From: Candidatus Sericytochromatia bacterium
GTDB taxonomy: Bacteria > Cyanobacteriota > Sericytochromatia > UBA7694
NCBI GenBank assembly: GCA_018780035.1
Contig: JADMKE010000053.1
Coordinates: forward strand, 1-49,877
Length of the DNA stretch: 49,877 nt
Direction: 5' to 3'
Made by a program: the position numbers and the translations under genes. The notes under the pieces were generated by a model, which was not told where the DNA came from, did not search any database, and was given only the letters and a program-made list of their open reading frames with translations. Positions 31,671 to 39,148 of the stretch are shown here, one piece after another (the first letter of the stretch is position 1; each line of letters starts with the position of its first letter).

Positions 31671-33503
31671 TTAGCCAAGCATCTGCTCAATTTTTTCGCG
31701 CAGCTCACGAATCTTAAAGGGCTGTCCCTGAATCTTGGTATACGATTCAAGCGGGATTTCATAGGTATACTTTAAGACCTTGGAAAGCTGGCCCATGTTC
31801 AATTCGGGCACCAAAATCTGTTTGTATTTGCGCATCAGGCTCTCCAGATTTTTTGGAAAGGGATTGAGGTAACGCAAATGGGCGTGGGCCACAGATTTGC
31901 CTTGGCGCTGCATCTGCTGCACGGCCGAATAGACAGCGCCGTAAGTCCCGCCCCAGCTGATCACCAGCAAGTCGCCCTCTTCAGGCCCACTCACACTCTG
32001 CTCGGGAATAAATTCAGCAATGCGCTGAATTTTGTCTGCGCGCAATTGGCTCATGCGGGCATGGTTAACAGGGTCGTAGCTCACATTGCCGGTATTTTCC
32101 TGGCCTTCGATCCCGCCTATGCGGTGTTCAAAACCGGGCATACCGGGAATCGCCCATGCCCGCGCAAGGTGTTCTTCGTCGCGTTTAAAGGGCTGAAATT
32201 CGGAGGGATCCACCGGTCTACGCACATGAATGGTTGGCAAATTGTCGGGGTCGGGCAACTTCCAAGGCCCTGTGCCGTTGGCGATATAGCCATCGGAGAG
32301 CAGAATCACGGGGGTCATAAAGGTCACCGCTATCCGGGCCGCTTCGAGGGCCACATCAAAGCAGTCGGTCGGGCGGCTGCAAGAGATCACACAAATCGGG
32401 GATTCGCCGTGACGGCCATAAAGCGAGAGCATCAGATCGGATTGTTCGGTCTTGGTGGGCATGCCGGTCGAAGGGCCCGCCCGTTGCACGTCGATAATGA
32501 TCAGGGGCAATTCGGTTTTGACAGCCAGGCCCATGGCCTCGGCTTTGAGACACATGCCTGGGCCCGAGGTCGAGGTAATCCCCAAACCACCGCCATAGCT
32601 GGCCCCAATCGTGGAACAGATCGCGGCGATTTCATCTTCGGCCTGGAAGGTGATCACACCGTATTCTTTGTGTTTGGCCAACTCATGCAAAATATCTGTG
32701 GCGGGCGTAATGGGATAGGTGCCCAAAAACAGCGGCAGACCGGCTTGGCGCGAAGCCGCAATCAGGCCCAAAGCCAGAGATTGATTGCCCGAAATACTGC
32801 GGTAGGTGCCCGCTTCGATACTGGCGGGTTTAACTTCAAACGAGCTGGGCATTAAATCGGCGGTATTGGCGTAGTTAAACCCGGCTGTCATGGCCAGTTT
32901 ATTGGCTTCGGCTAAAATGGGCTTTTTTGCAAATTTGCGTTCGATCCAGTCTTTGCTGGGACCCATCGGGCGATTATACATCCAATACATCATGCCCAGG
33001 GCAAAAAAGTTTTTGCAGCGGCCTTTGGCGCGGTTATCTATTTCAACACTTTCAAGCGCGTTGAGCGTCAGTTTGGAGATATCCACTTTGATCACGCGGT
33101 AGCCGTCGAGGCTGCCATCATCAAGGGGGTTGGAAGCATAATTGGCTTTGTCGAGGTTGCGGGCCGTGAATTGTGATTCATCAACGACCAATGTTGCGCC
33201 TTTGGGCAAAGCCGCCAGATTGGCTTTGAGGGCCGCCGGGTTCATGGCGACCAAGACATCGGGTTCATCCCCAGGGGTATAAATATCCACCTCGCCAATT
33301 TGGACCTGAAAGCTGGAAACACCGGGCAAAGTTCCGGCTGGGGCGCGGATTTCGGCGGGAAAGTCGGGGAAAGTGGCCAGGTCGTTGCCGACAATGGCAG
33401 AGGTATTGGTGAATTGGGTGCCTGTTAATTGCATGCCATCACCTGAGTCACCAGCAAAGCGAATGGTGACGTGGTCCAGTTCGATGCGGGATTTGGTTGT
33501 CAT
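31671..33503 (-). CDS. korA: 2-oxoacid:ferredoxin oxidoreductase, alpha subunit (gamma-alpha fusion)
   Basis: 610 aa from MTTKSRIELDHV. The N-terminal gamma part (RFAGDSGDGMQLTG to about 190) is fused to the pyrimidine-binding alpha part, recognisable by LFLGTYPITPATDILHEL and TSTSGPGMCLKAEAMGLAVKTELPLIIIDVQRAGPSTGMPTKTEQ. No ferredoxin-like domain is fused. The enzyme would feed the reductive or oxidative TCA step between 2-oxoglutarate and succinyl-CoA; the exact substrate cannot be read from sequence alone. First gene of a five-gene transcript. A hairpin-forming leader is described separately. Confidence 0.93.
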   Translation of the reverse strand: MTTKSRIELDHVTIRFAGDSGDGMQLTGTQFTNTSAIVGNDLATFPDFPAEIRAPAGTLPGVSSFQVQIGEVDIYTPGDEPDVLVAMNPAALKANLAALPKGATLVVDESQFTARNLDKANYASNPLDDGSLDGYRVIKVDISKLTLNALESVEIDNRAKGRCKNFFALGMMYWMYNRPMGPSKDWIERKFAKKPILAEANKLAMTAGFNYANTADLMPSSFEVKPASIEAGTYRSISGNQSLALGLIAASRQAGLPLFLGTYPITPATDILHELAKHKEYGVITFQAEDEIAAICSTIGASYGGGLGITSTSGPGMCLKAEAMGLAVKTELPLIIIDVQRAGPSTGMPTKTEQSDLMLSLYGRHGESPICVISCSRPTDCFDVALEAARIAVTFMTPVILLSDGYIANGTGPWKLPDPDNLPTIHVRRPVDPSEFQPFKRDEEHLARAWAIPGMPGFEHRIGGIEGQENTGNVSYDPVNHARMSQLRADKIQRIAEFIPEQSVSGPEEGDLLVISWGGTYGAVYSAVQQMQRQGKSVAHAHLRYLNPFPKNLESLMRKYKQILVPELNMGQLSKVLKYTYEIPLESYTKIQGQPFKIRELREKIEQMLG

Positions 33504-33531
33504 GAAAGAAAAACCTTTAAGCTGAGATTTG

Positions 33532-33576
33532 ACAGATGGGGAGTGGGGGTATTGAAGATGCACAGACCCATCTGTG
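33532..33576 (-). promoter_or_regulatory. korA leader with overlapping inverted repeats
   Basis: ACAGATGGG (33532-33540) can pair with CCCATCTGT (33567-33575). The second arm can instead pair locally as CACAGA-CCCA-TCTGTG (33561-33576). These are mutually exclusive hairpins between the promoter and the korA start. They could be an operator or an attenuator; no known riboswitch was recognised. Confidence 0.4.
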
Positions 33577-33586
33577 ACACTTTGAC

Positions 33587-33595
33587 ATTTTAGCA
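33587..33595 (-). promoter_or_regulatory. Extended -10 promoter, korAB operon
   Basis: TGCTAAAAT on the minus strand, 83 nt before the korA ATG. Confidence 0.5.
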
Positions 33596-33647
33596 CGAGT
33601 CAGAGTTGGGAAAATGGAGAATTGAGAATGGAAAAGGGAAAGCGACG

Positions 33648-34403
33648 TCAAAGACGCTGACACCAATCCTTCACCCGTTCTATCACCCACTCGGGCGCAT
33701 CCAGGGGCAAATCATGGCCGGCATGGGGATGGGTCTGCCAGGGCACATCCAGGTATTTGCCCAGGGCCTCGGTACAGACCGGATTGACGAAGCGGTCGCC
33801 CTCGGAGTTGAGTAGGAGCAGCGGAATGCCCGTCGGTTTGCTTTTGAGGCTGTAGCGTGAAGCGGCGTAGAGCTGGCGCAGGGCATTGGCCCGCGAAATG
33901 GGACGCAGGTGTTGGATCGCTGCAAATTTGGCGGCGGCCAGAGCGTGGTGCTGGGGCTCGTTGCTGACCAGTTTGAGCAATTGGCGCTCGCGCACCTCGG
34001 GGCTGGGAGTGGCCAATAATTTGAGAATCCAGGGGTAATTATGGGGTTGCAAACGCTCATAAACGGGATTGAGGCTGCGCAAGCTGGTATTGATCAGCAC
34101 CGCTCCGCCAAATTGGGCAGGGTAACGTGAAAGCCATTCCAAAGCCACCATCGATCCCAGCGAGATCGAGAGAATCAGGGGTTTTTCATGCAGGTTTGGC
34201 AAGCGCTTGGCAAAGTCGCTTTGCAGGGCTTCGACCATGGCTCCAATTTCAGTTGGGCTATCTGCTTGGAAGTGTTGGCCTGTGCCGGGAATTTCAAAAA
34301 AATGGACCCGGTCTTGGGGAAAAGCGTGTTTGAACTGCCGGGGAAATTGCAGCCAATGGCCCGCCTCGCGAATCAGCCCCCTGAGAAAAATCCAGTCTGT
34401 CAT
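33648..34403 (-). CDS. Alpha/beta hydrolase
   Basis: 251 aa. The nucleophile elbow is SISLGSM, with Ser in place of the first Gly of GxSxG. The acid Asp is in NSEGDRFVNP and the His in HPHAGHDLPLD. A cap region with KLLATPSPEVRERQLLKLV lies between. The N-terminal strand begins DWIFLRGLIREAGHW. The substrate is unknown; it resembles small-ester or lipid hydrolases. It overlaps the PAS-protein gene by 4 nt, suggesting one operon and possibly a shared signal. Not secreted. Confidence 0.85.
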   Translation of the reverse strand: MTDWIFLRGLIREAGHWLQFPRQFKHAFPQDRVHFFEIPGTGQHFQADSPTEIGAMVEALQSDFAKRLPNLHEKPLILSISLGSMVALEWLSRYPAQFGGAVLINTSLRSLNPVYERLQPHNYPWILKLLATPSPEVRERQLLKLVSNEPQHHALAAAKFAAIQHLRPISRANALRQLYAASRYSLKSKPTGIPLLLLNSEGDRFVNPVCTEALGKYLDVPWQTHPHAGHDLPLDAPEWVIERVKDWCQRL

Positions 34404-35566
34404 GCCTGAGAAGGGGGACCAGCCAGCTCTTGTGACAAACAGCTCAAATCCGTGCCCAGGCCGAGCACACGCAGATAAGCGCCCTGGAACAGGCGTTTGC
34501 CACTGAGTCTGAGCAAAATCCGGACCTCGTGCCCCTGTTTGTGCAACAGCTTGAGCGGGATCGGCCCTGTGGGCAAATTTTGGGCTAGCACCTCTTCTCT
34601 CAGCCCCTTGGCCCAGGCTTCATTTGAGGGGGCCAAAATCTGTTGCCAAGCGCTCCAGCTATTGGTCAATTCCGAATTTTTATAACCGAGCATTTCTTTT
34701 AAACGCGAGGAAAAATACACAGACATGGATTGGGGATTCCAGTCAAAAAAACCATCGTTGCCAGCATCCAAAAAGAGCTGAAAGAGTTCCTGCTGGTGCT
34801 GCAATTCCTCTTCGAGTTGGGCCTCGCGAGTCTGGTCGCGAAAGACATAGACCACCCGCAGAGCTTCTCCTTCAGGCGAACGCAAAATGCGCCCCGAACA
34901 AAAGAGGGTGATCAAACTGCCGTCGAGGTGCATGAAGCGGGTGCGGTGCTCCAATTGAGTGGCATTGCCGTTGATCGCATTCCAGATCTGGGTTTGAACC
35001 GGTTCGGCTTCTGCCGGAGAGAGGGAATTAAAAAAGATCTGAATGGTTTGGGGCAGAGCCACCAAGCCCAAGCCCAGCATGGCCCGCAGCCGCATTGAAT
35101 AGCGGGTATGCCCTGTTTTGAGATCCCAATCCAACATGCCTTCAGCGGCTTCTTCGGCCAGAATTTTTTGCCATTGCAATTCCATCTCCTGGCTGGGAGA
35201 CTTTTCCTCGGCTTTGCGAAAACTCAGCAGCAGACCGTGTTCCAGCCGAACCAGTCGCACTTCCCATTGGGGGCTTTCGGGATTGTCTGCGGGGTGATAG
35301 CACCAATTTTTGTGCTCACCAGAGTCCATCACGTGTAAATAAATCAGCCAAATGGATTCGGGCACATGATCTGAAAAATCCCTGCGCAATTGCAGGTATT
35401 CGGAAATATCTGGAGAAATGTTGAGCCATTGTGAAGCCTGGGAATTGAGATTTTCGATGCGAAAATCTTCAATTTCGTTCTCGGCATTGATAATCGGGGT
35501 GCAGTAGAGACAGGGGTCAAAGGAACTGGCCATGACCGCGCTGATAATCGCCTCGTCCATGGACAT
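34400..35566 (-). CDS. Multi-PAS sensor protein without output domain
   Basis: 388 aa. Three PAS-like units can be traced: about 1-115 (FDPCLYCTPIINAENEIEDF), about 120-255 (EEAAEGMLDWDLKTGHTRYSMRLRAMLGL ... RVVYVFRDQTREAQ) and about 260-385 (FLDAGNDGFFDWNPQSMSVYFSSRLKEMLGYKN). A short coiled-coil linker (AQLEEELQHQQELF) joins the last two. No kinase, GGDEF, EAL or DNA-binding domain follows. It may work by binding a partner, perhaps the hydrolase next to it. GAGGTG lies seven bases before the ATG. Confidence 0.85.
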   Translation of the reverse strand: MSMDEAIISAVMASSFDPCLYCTPIINAENEIEDFRIENLNSQASQWLNISPDISEYLQLRRDFSDHVPESIWLIYLHVMDSGEHKNWCYHPADNPESPQWEVRLVRLEHGLLLSFRKAEEKSPSQEMELQWQKILAEEAAEGMLDWDLKTGHTRYSMRLRAMLGLGLVALPQTIQIFFNSLSPAEAEPVQTQIWNAINGNATQLEHRTRFMHLDGSLITLFCSGRILRSPEGEALRVVYVFRDQTREAQLEEELQHQQELFQLFLDAGNDGFFDWNPQSMSVYFSSRLKEMLGYKNSELTNSWSAWQQILAPSNEAWAKGLREEVLAQNLPTGPIPLKLLHKQGHEVRILLRLSGKRLFQGAYLRVLGLGTDLSCLSQELAGPPSQA

Positions 35567-35622
35567 GGATTACACCTCATTTCTGCAGCTCTTCTCAAGC
35601 ATACCCAAAGCGGGCCAAAAAC

Positions 35623-36840
35623 TCAAGGCGTGTCAGTGGTCGGTGGGGTCAGCCGGGCATGAATATGATCGGCAATCTGCAGTCCCGCATCGACCCGTTT
35701 GTGGCGTTGGATCTGCGCCTGCATCTGGCTGTAGAGCGCGGGTTCACTTACCAGTTTTTGGATCGCAGGCACCAGCTCTGAGGCGCTGCTGATCACTGTG
35801 CCAATGCCGTGTTCGGCAATATAATTGACATTGCCTTTTTCCTGGTACATGGTGTAGTTGCTGTCGTCGAGAATAATCGGCAAATCCCGCGCCATGGCTT
35901 CCATGATCGTGCCAGGCCCCGGTTTGGTTACAATCGCCTGGCAGAGTCCCATCAAATTGGGAATATCTGTGGTAAAACCAAAGGCATGAATGGGAATGGG
36001 AGAAGTTTGGGCAAAAATCTGCATCTGATTCAACAGCCAGGCGTCTTTGCCACACATCGCCACCACCTGCACGGGCAGGCCACTTTCGGCCAAAAGTTTG
36101 GAGAAGCGCAAAATCTTTTTGCCGCCAGCGCCGCCCATCATGATCATCACCGTGAATTTATCCGGATCGATGCCATATTGCTGGCAGAGTTCTTCACGTG
36201 GTGGGGCTGGGATTGCAAAACGGGGATCCATCGGATGACCGACAATTTCGATTTTTTCAGGCGCAATGCCCTCAGCCAAACAGGCTTCCCGCGCTTCGGG
36301 GGTGGAGACAATAATATGGTCGCATTCGGGGTGCACCCAGGAGTCACGGATCGTGACAGCATCGGTGACCACCGTTAAATTGGGGATATAGCCATCGGCT
36401 TTGATACTGGCATGAAAGACCTCATGGGCACCGTGGATCAACATCACCACCATATCTGGCTGTAACTCGGCCAGAACCTTGCGAAAATGAGGCACCCCAA
36501 AGGGCAGCAAAGAGTTGCGAGAAGCACTCAAAGAGTTAAAAATCAAAGGCTCCATCCAATACTGATTGTATTGCAGGGCCAAATTATACGAGCCCACATA
36601 AACGGTTCCCAAGAACCGGCCAAAAGGCCCAATCATATTTTCAATAGCCAGAATTGGGGTCTCGTATTGTTCGGGGTATTTTTCGTGCAGAGCTTGGCTG
36701 ATGGCCCGTGCCGCGCTGATATGCCCGCCTCCTGCTTCACAAATAACAAAAGCCACACGGGGTTTGGCTTTGGCTGAGACAGGGGCCTGTTTGTGTCGGG
36801 TGGAAGAGAGAGCGCCGGTGGAAGAGTGATTGGTCTGCAT
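35623..36840 (-). CDS. MGDG-synthase-type glycosyltransferase (GT28)
   Basis: 405 aa. After a 25-residue polar N-terminus comes AFVICEAGGGHISAARA (about 30-45), the membrane-associated MGDG synthase lobe. The MurG-like second lobe has MIMMGGAGGKKI, FGFTTDIPNLM and the donor-binding TKPGPGTIMEAMARDLPIIL. The family moves galactose or glucose from a UDP-sugar onto diacylglycerol. It is likely peripheral on the inner membrane. The -10-like CGCTAAAAT ends seven bases before the ATG, so transcription may start almost at the start codon. No other glycolipid gene is seen nearby. Confidence 0.88.
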   Translation of the reverse strand: MQTNHSSTGALSSTRHKQAPVSAKAKPRVAFVICEAGGGHISAARAISQALHEKYPEQYETPILAIENMIGPFGRFLGTVYVGSYNLALQYNQYWMEPLIFNSLSASRNSLLPFGVPHFRKVLAELQPDMVVMLIHGAHEVFHASIKADGYIPNLTVVTDAVTIRDSWVHPECDHIIVSTPEAREACLAEGIAPEKIEIVGHPMDPRFAIPAPPREELCQQYGIDPDKFTVMIMMGGAGGKKILRFSKLLAESGLPVQVVAMCGKDAWLLNQMQIFAQTSPIPIHAFGFTTDIPNLMGLCQAIVTKPGPGTIMEAMARDLPIILDDSNYTMYQEKGNVNYIAEHGIGTVISSASELVPAIQKLVSEPALYSQMQAQIQRHKRVDAGLQIADHIHARLTPPTTDTP

Positions 36841-36847
36841 GGCTATT

Positions 36848-36856
36848 ATTTTAGCG
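36848..36856 (-). promoter_or_regulatory. -10 element, glycosyltransferase; possibly leaderless
   Basis: CGCTAAAAT on the minus strand, seven bases before the ATG at 36840. Without TG and without a clear ribosome-binding site, it suggests a leaderless mRNA, unless the real start is further in. Confidence 0.4.
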
Positions 36857-36882
36857 TATCCCCTTGATACTGGATAGATTCT

Positions 36883-37737
36883 TTAAAGTTTTGCGGATTC
36901 GGGTCTGGGTGAAGTGTCCCCAGTCACGGGCCTCAGGCTGGAGGCCCCACTCAGGTTGGGAATCAACTGCGGATTGCCGCCATAGGTCAATTCTGAAGCC
37001 CCACTGAGGGTGGCCTGCAAGCGGCTGCTCACCGTTAAACTGCCTTTGCTGGCGCGCTCAAACGTGAGCTGGGCTTCTGTCACACGCAGATTCAGCGCCA
37101 AGAGACGCGAAGCCCCATCGGCAGTCAAAGTTAAACTATCGAGGCTGCCATAGGCCCGCAATGCCGAGGATTCAGTCAGGCTGACCTCTGCTTTTTGCCC
37201 TTTCAAATCGCGGATCTCCAACTCAGACGAGCCAGAGCCTTTGAGTTTGAGACTATCAGAAGCGGGCCCTGAGAGCAAAACCGAGGCTGCGCCAGAGGCT
37301 TCAACACTGAGCGGCTGTTTGCCTGAGAGCGCCAGCAGCGAGACTTTGGCGGGAGCAGAAACAATCACCTCGCTGAGCGCAGGGCCTTTGAGCAGCATTT
37401 TGACCTGGGTCGCAGAGTCGTAGCTCTGGGCCAATTTGACCAAGAGGCGGTTATTGCTAACCGTGGTTTGAATCAGCGGCAGAATATTGCTATCTGCTGT
37501 CAGTGTCAGCCCTTTATCGCTGTCGCTCTGGCTGTATTCCACTTCAATTGGGGCCTGAATATCCAGGGTTTCAAATCTGCCATCGAGGGGCCGCTCTTCA
37601 CTTTTGATCACACCATCACCTTTGACACTGTTGACCAGCGAACCCAGGCCACTGACCAGGGTATTCAGATTGAGCTGTTCACAGCCCGTGAGCAGCAGAC
37701 AGGTACTCAGGCCCAGACCAGACAGAAAACCCCTCAC
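36883..37737 (-). CDS. GIN-domain (DUF2807) lipoprotein
   Basis: 284 aa starting at GTG in GTGA overlapping the VOC gene stop. Lipobox LLTGC. The body is a right-handed beta-helix typical of DUF2807: repeated short strands with Ser/Ala turns (LSVEASGAASVLLSGPAS, LKLKGSGSSELEIRDLKG, TLTADGASRLLAL, ATLSGASELTYGG). Such proteins are periplasmic or surface adhesin-head-like; their substrate is mostly unknown. Last gene of the SDR-epimerase-GIN operon. Confidence 0.85.
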   Translation of the reverse strand: MRGFLSGLGLSTCLLLTGCEQLNLNTLVSGLGSLVNSVKGDGVIKSEERPLDGRFETLDIQAPIEVEYSQSDSDKGLTLTADSNILPLIQTTVSNNRLLVKLAQSYDSATQVKMLLKGPALSEVIVSAPAKVSLLALSGKQPLSVEASGAASVLLSGPASDSLKLKGSGSSELEIRDLKGQKAEVSLTESSALRAYGSLDSLTLTADGASRLLALNLRVTEAQLTFERASKGSLTVSSRLQATLSGASELTYGGNPQLIPNLSGASSLRPVTGDTSPRPESAKL

Positions 37738-38189
37738 GCGGAATCTCCAGGCAGGGGCTCACTCAATTCGAGCAAAATGCCGCCAGTGGCTTTGGGATGG
37801 ACAAAAGCAACGCGTTTATTGTCTGCACCGGGTTTGGGCACTTTATCGATCAATTGTATGCCAGCGGCATCGAGCTTTTGCAAGAGTTCGGGCAGGTTTT
37901 GCACCTTGAGGCAGAGATGGTGAATACCGGGGCCGCGTTTTTCCAAAGATTTGGCAATCGGGCTGTCGGGCGAGGTCGGTTCGAGCAGCTCCAGATGGCA
38001 TTCCCCGGTATTGAGAAAGGCCACTTTGACCTTTTCGCTGGGCACTTCTTCGCTTTTTAAAACTTGCAAGCCCAACAATTGGTAAAAAGGCAGGGCGGCC
38101 TCTAAACTCTGTACGGCCACACCAATATGGTCGAGTCGAAAGCCCTGTAATTCCGTCGGCAAATGAATGGGCAAAGCAGAAGTATTCAT
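37734..38189 (-). CDS. Methylmalonyl-CoA epimerase-like VOC protein
   Basis: 151 aa from MNTSALPIHL, where ATGA overlaps the SDR stop codon. The VOC fold carries the epimerase residues: LDHIGVAV (metal His), FLNTGECHLELLEP, GPGIHHLCLKV (second His) and AFVHPKATGGILLEL (metal Glu). Methylmalonyl-CoA epimerase converts the (R) and (S) forms in propionate metabolism. No mutase or carboxylase gene lies in this window, so another VOC substrate cannot be excluded. Confidence 0.85.
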   Translation of the reverse strand: MNTSALPIHLPTELQGFRLDHIGVAVQSLEAALPFYQLLGLQVLKSEEVPSEKVKVAFLNTGECHLELLEPTSPDSPIAKSLEKRGPGIHHLCLKVQNLPELLQKLDAAGIQLIDKVPKPGADNKRVAFVHPKATGGILLELSEPLPGDSA

Positions 38190-39010
38190 GATTTTGCATG
38201 CTCCCACATGGCGTTGAGATCGGGCATCTCACTGCCAGGCACACAGGCATATTGGTCAAAGTCGGTCACACCCGCACCCCGCAAAAGCGGCTCATCGAGC
38301 AGGGCCTGGCCACTGTAAACCAGTGGCGCTTTTGTGACAATTTCCAGCACCGCATCCGCCATAATACTGGCTTTGCGCCAGAGGGCCCGGTCGCCCAGGC
38401 CCCAATTGATGGTGGCTTGGCTTTCGATCAGGGTCACGGGCCAGAGGGCACAGGCCCCAATTCCGTGTTCGCGCATTTCTTCTGCCAGCCCCAAGGCCAG
38501 CATGGTCATGCCGTATTTGCTGATCATATACGCAATGCGGTTGGGCACGTGGTCCATGTCGATCGGGGGCGACATATTGATGATATAGCCACTTTTTTGC
38601 TCAATCATGGTGGGCAGCACGGCCTGGGCACAGAAAAACGAAGCCCGGGCGTTGATATCCATCACCAAATCAAAACGTTTGGGCGGGGTCTCCATCAGCG
38701 GGCGCCACCAGAGCGCACCGGCATTGTTGATCAAAATATCGATGCGGCCAAATTTGGCTTGGGTCGCTTCGGCCATGGCTTGAATCTGCGCTTCTTCGCG
38801 CACATCGAGTTGCAGCGGCAGGGCCTTCACGCCCAAGGCTTCAATTTCTTCGGCAACGGTATAAATCGTGCCCGGCAATTTGGGATCGGGCTGAGTGGTT
38901 TTGCCAGTGACCACAATATTACAGCCCTCTTTGGCCAGGGCCAAGGCAATTTCGCGGCCAATGCCACGGGTGCTGCCGGTGATAATCGCCACTTTGTCTT
39001 TTAATTTCAT
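38186..39010 (-). CDS. Short-chain dehydrogenase/reductase (HSDL2-like)
   Basis: 274 aa. NAD(P)-binding motif TGSTRGIG (12-19), NNAGA, catalytic Ser in NMSPP and YMISK (Tyr-x-x-x-Lys). The C-terminal part (VYSGQALLDEPLLRGAGVTDFDQYAC) resembles the HSDL2 subfamily seen next to fatty-acid genes. The reaction is not clear from sequence. It is the first gene of a three-gene operon with the epimerase and the GIN lipoprotein, perhaps in acyl-CoA metabolism. Confidence 0.85.
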   Translation of the reverse strand: MKLKDKVAIITGSTRGIGREIALALAKEGCNIVVTGKTTQPDPKLPGTIYTVAEEIEALGVKALPLQLDVREEAQIQAMAEATQAKFGRIDILINNAGALWWRPLMETPPKRFDLVMDINARASFFCAQAVLPTMIEQKSGYIINMSPPIDMDHVPNRIAYMISKYGMTMLALGLAEEMREHGIGACALWPVTLIESQATINWGLGDRALWRKASIMADAVLEIVTKAPLVYSGQALLDEPLLRGAGVTDFDQYACVPGSEMPDLNAMWEHAKS

Positions 39011-39072
39011 GTTTTGCCTCTTATTTGCGGGGGCTTGCTGTTTAAAACGCCCGCTGAAAACGGATTGTTGGC

Positions 39073-39078
39073 ATTATA
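39073..39078 (-). promoter_or_regulatory. -10 element, SDR operon
   Basis: TATAAT on the minus strand (GGTATAATGCC), 62 nt before the SDR ATG. No TG extension and no good -35 box. Confidence 0.35.
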
Positions 39079-39148
39079 CCCCAAGCCAAGGACGAGCGTC
39101 CCAAAAGCCCTCCCTGGTCTGGGCAATTATCACATGGGCGCTTCTGGT

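Noticed and set aside
31878..32855. Plus-strand frame of 325 codons opposite korA
   Set aside because: It lies wholly antisense to conserved KorA motifs and is Gly/His/Arg-rich low-quality sequence.
38198..39004. Plus-strand frame of 268 codons opposite the SDR gene
   Set aside because: Antisense shadow of a protein with all SDR signature motifs.
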